In this document: piece by piece, positions 58,263-64,000 of the stretch
Numbering within the stretch: the stretch's first letter is position 1
How the letters are laid out: every line of letters starts with the position of its first letter
Source: Hedera helix
Lineage: Eukaryota > Streptophyta > Magnoliopsida > Apiales > Araliaceae
DNA: 64,000 nucleotides
Reading direction: 5' to 3'
NCBI GenBank assembly: GCA_947179155.2
Contig: OX359274.1
Span: 48,517,564 to 48,581,563, forward strand
Translations under genes and position numbers: made by a program
Notes under the pieces: generated by a model
Told to the model about the DNA's origin: nothing
What the model saw: only the letters and a program-made list of their open reading frames with translations
Databases searched by the model: none

Positions 58263-59135
58263 ATCTCTCTCTTTCTCTTTTTCCCTTTTTTCTCCCTCTT
58301 ATCCACCAAATTTAACTTCGAAAAAACTTTCATTTGGACTTCACATTATTATAGGGCTTTCCTGTTGTTATCCTTTATATTTTAAATCGTGAAAAGGACA
58401 TTTCCTTTATTTACAAATATTTTTTTGGTGATATTGTAAAAGCATTAATGATCGGAATACTGTGAAATTAAAATAGTCTTTAATGGAGAATAATTATTTA
58501 GTGATTTTAGATCAAATTCACTTGATATCTCAAATTAATGAAATCTCTTTATTTTGATGAGTTCATAGTTGCAATTAGTGATACAACATTAAAATAATTT
58601 TTTTTTATTAATTTGAGACATTACCGCGGCGTTACACCAAGACTATTAAATAATTTTTTCTTAACATAGTCTTTATCAAATAAGACCTTCCCGCTTTTAT
58701 CACTTTGCATTGAAAGTTTTTTCGCACTTTAAATATAAAACGAGTACAATGATATATTTTATAATATATATTTTATAAGGAAGATCCAAAGTCTCACAAT
58801 CATAAGTGAAACAAAATGGTAAGTAAATATAAGTTTAGTCAAACCTTTATAATTATTTTAACAATATTTAATACAATAAGCGGCACAGTAATTGATAGCA
58901 AAATTTTTCTCTAAATGTAGCAACCGTCCTTTTTGGTAGGTAATATTATTGCATATTTACATAATTAGTCCATACTTACTATTATTAAAATCAAAAATGA
59001 ATTTTTATTTTGCAAAAAAATGGATTGTACTAGATTAAAATAATCATAATTTTGCTTCAAATAATTGTATTTTAATTTAGCAAAATATGCGTAGCTTTCT
59101 AATTGTTTTATTTAATTTTTTTTGAAAAATGGCTA
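58263..59135. other. STR10 promoter region and intergenic DNA
   Basis: On the minus strand the bases just upstream of the STR10 ATG are purine-rich (AAAGAGAGAGATATGG in reverse). Beyond about 58400 it is AT-rich and I see no gene. Confidence 0.4.
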
Positions 59136-59140
59136 AAAAT
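59136..59140 (-). terminator. RNA polymerase III terminator of the tRNA gene
   Basis: A run of Ts on the minus strand (ATTTTTAG) starts within two bases of the tRNA 3' end. Confidence 0.7.
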
Positions 59141-59222
59141 CGTGGTCGGCAGGATTCGAACCTGCGCGGGACGAGCCCACATGATTTCTAGTCATGCCCG
59201 ATAACCACTCCGGCACGACCAC
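59141..59222 (-). tRNA. trnS-AGA: tRNA-Ser (anticodon AGA)
   Basis: On the minus strand an 82-nt sequence folds as a class II tRNA. The 7-bp acceptor stem GTGGTCG/CGACCAC is perfect, with discriminator base G. The anticodon loop CTAGAAA (anticodon AGA) sits between TGA and TCA stem strands. The long variable arm GGGCTCGTCCCGC is as in serine tRNAs. The internal promoters are an A-box-like TGCCGGAGTGG and a B box GGTTCGAATCC. No intron and no encoded CCA, as expected for a nuclear tRNA. Confidence 0.96.
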
Positions 59223-59986
59223 TTTCTACCCTTTACATTTTACAAAGTCTTAAGACAATACTTTAACAAAAGAGGACGAATGAATCAACAACTAGATCTA
59301 AATCATAAATATGGTTAACAAAATGCATCAAATTTACCGCTAAAAAAAATTGTTCTTATCTGTTATTATATATAACAAGGCGAATAAAAATCTTATCAGT
59401 TAATTTGGTTAATCATTGAGTTAGTCCGAATTCACTTATATTGATACAATGTATGTCGTGTTAATAAAATATTAAACTTTTTATATCATTTGTTATATTA
59501 TTTCAAAGATCATGCATGTATTAAAATATATATACAATAATTTTAATATATTTACAACTCTTCAATATCATCCACACTAATATTATTTACACTCAAATTA
59601 TAATACTACATGACACATTACAATTTTAAATTGTATTATTTATGTTAACCTATGTTTGCATGGACTATCAGTCTAGTACTACTAAGGTGGTGTTTGATAA
59701 ATTTGAATATTAAGATTTGAACAGTTTAGACATCTGAATAATATGGAGCATCTGAATAGAATTGTATCTGAATGAAGGAATATTATTTGATAATTAATTT
59801 TTTCAAAATATCTAAATATAACAATATTTTATCATTTTAACCATCTGAACAGTTTAGACAAAAGTTGTTTATTAATCAGAAATGCCTGAATAGTATTTTG
59901 AATATATACTTATAATTTTTTGACTAAAATATGATGAAACAAAATGTAACAAATCTAATGAAAACATCAACATATATAGCATAATA
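59223..59986. other. Intergenic DNA
   Basis: AT-rich. 59690-59900 holds GTGTTTGATAAATTTGAAT and repeated CATCTGAA(T/C)AG motifs that look like a decayed MITE; no clean ends. Confidence 0.35.
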
Positions 59987-62123
59987 TGTGACGCCCCCAA
60001 ATTCGGGCCTACACCACCCAACTTAAATCGTCAAAATACAAATAACAACTATTACAATATAATATAACGTACAACAATACAGTACTCAATAATACACAAC
60101 TAAGTCTTCACTATTATTGTCATACTATTTTATAATATGATAAAAGCTACTATAATAACTATCTCGGACTAACAATCCATTCTCCTTTTCTCCCCCGTTA
60201 GTCCCGACTATACTCTAATTTTCTGAATAATTGAACAAAAAGGAAAGGGTGAGCTCAAATAGCCCAGTAAATAATATTATGACTAAGATAATGACGAATA
60301 AATTATCATTAGTCTTCAACAATTGAGGTCTTGATAAAATAATATAAACATCAAATTTTAAATCAACAACTGCAATTAAGTTATTGAACAAAGTTTAGAT
60401 CAACAACTGTAGCGGAATAACAACCATTAGGAGAATCATGTAGATCATAATGTTTACTATTTTATTTTTTTCAAAAAAAATCATTATCAACATTTATCAT
60501 CTGAAACACCATTGGTCATGATTATAACAAATAACAGTTCTCTTTTATATCAGGCCAAATAGAACATTCACTACGTGTCCTAAAAGACACATCATCATTA
60601 TATCGTCTTTATCCTATCATCTGTGCACCAAACCACAAATATTCACAATAACTTGATTCTTAATGATTAGTACAAATATCATTGATATAAATGATGAACA
60701 GAAGAAAAAGAATAATAAGATAAATAATAAATATCGAAAGTTTATAATTTTTATTTTGTCCATAATCAAATAATATTCAAATTGTCAACATGATGTAGAG
60801 AAAAAGGTATACACATCCAAGAATAATGTCCAAGATTCACAGAGAAGAAGTTTAACGGTAAATTTTACGGTACAAAGAATATTTAACAGTCCACAATATT
60901 CACAGTTCAAGTAAATGTTCATAGGTTAAAATTTCAAGGTTCAATAGTTTATTATTCAAATATAATGATGAAAATTTAATATAAATGTTAAAGTCAAAAG
61001 ATATTAGATGAAATACAAACTATTAATCATTTTAGGAATTGTATCGAACAATATTTATCATAGTAAGTTTAAAAGGATGAGAGAAAATAATATCCATTAC
61101 CTTTGCACGTGACTGGATATTATTTTTTATGGAGTTGATCAACCTATATATATATTTATCATTTAATTAGTAACTACCACATATAGATTTCATGGTATAT
61201 ACAAACTCGTATGAATTAATCAAAAGTGATTTGATAGTATAAATTTGTGTAGTAAAGTGGAATATACTTCAAAATAATTTTTGGAGAAGTAAACAATATT
61301 TCAAATTAATATATTTCAAAGAAAGTTTTCAAAATAAATCTTCTAAAAGAAAAGTCTTCTAAATGAAGAGTTATAAATAATATGTGATATGTGTGAGTGC
61401 TTATATAACTTTTATAGAAAAAAAACTTACTTGGAGAATATTTGTACTTTTACCGATCTTCACCAACACTTAAGATAATCTTAACCCACTCACTTAAATT
61501 TTACATTAAGAAAATTTAGAAAGTGGAATAAATGATAAGTAAGAAAGATATGAAAATTTCTTATGCTAAGCTCCCTATTTATAACCAAAGCTTAACCAAC
61601 TATTCTAAAAACACATTTTATATTTTTTAATCCACACCATTCATTATTTTTCACTATTTAATCTACACTATTAATTAACTAATCACATGATTTATACCTT
61701 AATCTAACTTAATTTACACCATCCATTACCAAATCACGTGATTCACACATTAATTTATATAATCCATTAGTAAATTACATAACTCATACATTAAACTAAA
61801 TCATTCATCACACGTTTCACATTTTTAAACTTCACACTACACATTTAAATATTATATTATCTATCTTTTATATTATAATATTATTGACTTAATATTACAA
61901 TTATTTAAATATTTAGTGTTATTCAAATAATGAGTTTGTTTAACTATTAATACCTGTAACTACTACTGTGATAATTATTGGTCCAACGATACAAGATGTT
62001 GTGCATTGTGACAATTATTGACTCAATAAAGTATAATGATGTGCAATGTTGTGTGCTACTGTAGAGTACCGTGTGCTATTGTAAAATACTGCGTGCTACT
62101 TTAAAATACCATGAAATACCATA
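59987..62123 (+). repeat. 2.1-kb repeat, copy 1 (LTR-like)
   Basis: Starts TGTGACGCCCCCAAAT and has no coding capacity. Order of shared blocks with copy 2: CTATTATTGTCA, AAGGGTGA(G/A)(C/T)TCAAATAGCC, ATCATCTGAAACACCA, CACGTG(T/C)CCTAAAAGACACA, GTTGATCAACCTATATAT, all in the same order and spacing. Near the end a short GTGCTA(C/T)TGTA(A/G)A(A/G)TAC motif is repeated three to four times (about 62050-62110). Probably an LTR or a unit of a large dispersed repeat. Confidence 0.65.
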
Positions 62124-64000
62124 TATGACGCCACCAAATCTGAGCCTACACAACCCAATTTGAGACTCAAAAAATACACGATAACTATTACAAAATAACA
62201 CATAGTACAAAAATACATAACTCAATAATACACAAATAAATCTTTACTATTATTGTCACACTATTTTACAACATGCGAAGACTACTACAGATATTATCGC
62301 ACCTTCATTCAATTACTCAGCTAGAACTAGCTACTTTCTCATTTTCTGAAAGACAATAAAACAAATGAAAGGGTGAATTCAAATAGCCTAATAAAGAAAT
62401 ATCATGACTAAGATAACAATGAGTAAATTATCATTAGCTTTCAACAGTTGAGTTATTGATTGAATATAATAAACAATAAGTTTTAGATCAATAATAGGAG
62501 CAGAATGAGCAATCTATTAGAAGAATCACATAGACTATGATGTCCATCAGCTTTTCTTTTTAAGAAATTTATCATTAACTTTTATCATCTGAAACACCAC
62601 TAGTCATGATCATACCAACAATAGTTCTTCTTTGCCCAATGCCAAAAAGAATATTCACCACGTGCCCTAAAAGACACACTGTCATTATATTGCCTTTATC
62701 CTATTGTCTGTACCCTATGCCACATATATTCACAATAACTTGATTCTTGATGATTAGAATAATAACAGAAATATAAATGATAAATAGAATAATAGGATAC
62801 TTTGTCCAGAGTCAAATAATATCCAAATTATCAACATAATATAGACTCAAATTCAAAAATGATATTCAAGATACATAATTCAAAATAACAGTTAAAGTTC
62901 AGTAGAAAGGTTCAAGTAAATAAGAAGGTTCACGTGAAATGATATTAAATGAAACGCAACTATTAAGGAACATATAATCATTTAAGGAAGTTTAACCGAA
63001 TAATACTTACAAGAGTAAGTTTAAGAGTATAAAAGAAAATAATATTCCTTACCTTAATACATGACTGAATATTAATTTGAGTGAAGTTGATCAACCTATA
63101 TATTTATAATTTAATTAGTAACTATCACATATAATTTCATAGTGTATATCAATTTATATGAAATCATCAAAAGTGATTTAATAGTAAAAATTTGTGTAGT
63201 GTATAGAATAAAGTATAATAAACTTCAAAATAATTTTTGAAAATATTATTTTAAATGAATATTCAAGAAAAAGTTTTTCAAAATGAATCTTCAAGAAAAA
63301 GTTTTTCAAAATGAATCTTCTAAAGTAAGATTTATAAATACTGTGTGATGTTTGTGGTTACTTGACTAACTATTATGAAAAGACTTACTTGAATAATATT
63401 TGTACTCTTACTGATCTTCACAAATACTCACAATAACTTAAGCACACATAGAGAAAACTTATACAAAGTAATATTTTAGAGAGTGAAAGAAAAAATAAGT
63501 AAGTTATGAAATTTTTTTAAGTTAATGCATCTATTTATAGCCCAAAAATCTTATCATAAACCAAGATTTTCTAAATTAATCTGAACCATTCATTTCAAGA
63601 TAATGTTTAATTCATACCACACATTTCATTTTTTAAGATTTATTTAATCTAAACCATTCATTTAAATTTCGTTTAATCTATACGTTCATTTCATATCTTA
63701 ATAAAATGACTAACTTTATATATAAAACAATTAACTTAATATAAATCAATTAACTTAATATAAATCAATTAACTTTACATACAAAACAATTAATTTTATG
63801 TAAAGTATATAAAATAAATAACTTTATAAATTTAATTACTCAATAATAATTCACCAATTATTCACAATTATTCATTATTATAACTAATTGTTGTAAATGC
63901 AGTGTTGTTAGCTTTCTGAGTTAGATACTCACAATACAAGCACAAATACTAACTAATAATGGAATATAACAATTAAATCAACACCATAGTAGTGATAACA
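62124..64000 (+). repeat. 2.1-kb repeat, copy 2, truncated by the window end
   Basis: Head-to-tail after copy 1, starting TATGACGCCACCAAAT. It is clearly diverged (many substitutions and indels) and runs to the window end. Around 63270-63315 AAGAAAAAGTTTTTCAAAATG is duplicated. No open frame of note. Confidence 0.65.

Noticed and set aside
1..64000. CRISPR arrays, operons, bacterial-type promoters or phage genes
   Set aside because: None seen; this is plant nuclear DNA and the short tandem repeats present lack the regular repeat-spacer form.

Overview
This is a stretch of nuclear DNA from a flowering plant, almost certainly a eudicot. It is AT-rich, its genes carry GT-AG (and some GC-AG) introns, and the encoded families are plant-type: a CPRD49-like GDSL esterase, an APD-type RING ligase, a PDX1 vitamin B6 synthase, a plant phosphoinositide phospholipase C and a STR10-type chloroplast rhodanese. 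The intergenic space is packed with plant transposon debris. Many Stowaway-like ends of the kind CTCCGTCCCAAAATGAGAG make me think of an asterid, perhaps Lamiales, but this is only an impression.

Layout. 1-6.4 kb: no convincing gene; a truncated repeat at the very edge, a palindromic MITE with target-site duplication, and hAT-like debris. 6.46-9.09 kb: GDSL esterase copy A (6 exons, 254 aa). 9.1-13.5 kb: a 780-bp hAT element with perfect 8-bp target duplication and an orphan GRF-type zinc-finger open stretch. 13.56-20.49 kb: GDSL esterase copy B, with the same exon plan and the same length. Its first intron has grown to about 5 kb because a gag-only LTR retrotransposon sits in it in antisense, and that element itself contains a Mutator-like MITE. 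23.43-26.75 kb: a second gag-only LTR retrotransposon (+ strand). 27.1-30.6 kb: the 5' end of an At1g18270-like 3-hydroxyisobutyrate-dehydrogenase/aldolase gene (two exons only), followed by a textbook Helitron 3' terminus, so this is probably a captured gene fragment.

32.3-38.8 kb: an APD-type membrane RING E3 ligase (10 exons, 459 aa) with two apparent GC-AG introns and a TRIM-like element in intron 4. 42.09-43.02 kb: intronless PDX1 (308 aa). 43-51 kb: AT-rich intergenic DNA with tandem palindromes, a TRIM-like repeat pair and a small orphan open exon. 51.02-55.66 kb: PI-specific phospholipase C (9 exons, 597 aa, all catalytic residues present). 55.84-56.65 kb: a hAT element. 56.98-58.26 kb (minus): STR10-like rhodanese (2 exons, 213 aa). 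59.14-59.22 kb (minus): tRNA-Ser(AGA). 59.99-64 kb: two head-to-tail copies of a roughly 2.1-kb repeat whose terminus also occurs, inverted, at the left edge of the window.

The genes do not form an operon-like pathway; each is a separate housekeeping or signalling gene. The order GDSL esterase, APD, PDX1 resembles, from memory, the Arabidopsis chromosome 2 block around At2g38180-At2g38230. I found no clear sign of a new multi-gene system. The most interesting material is the transposon nesting inside introns, the Helitron gene capture, the pair of GC-AG introns and several unexplained repeat structures.
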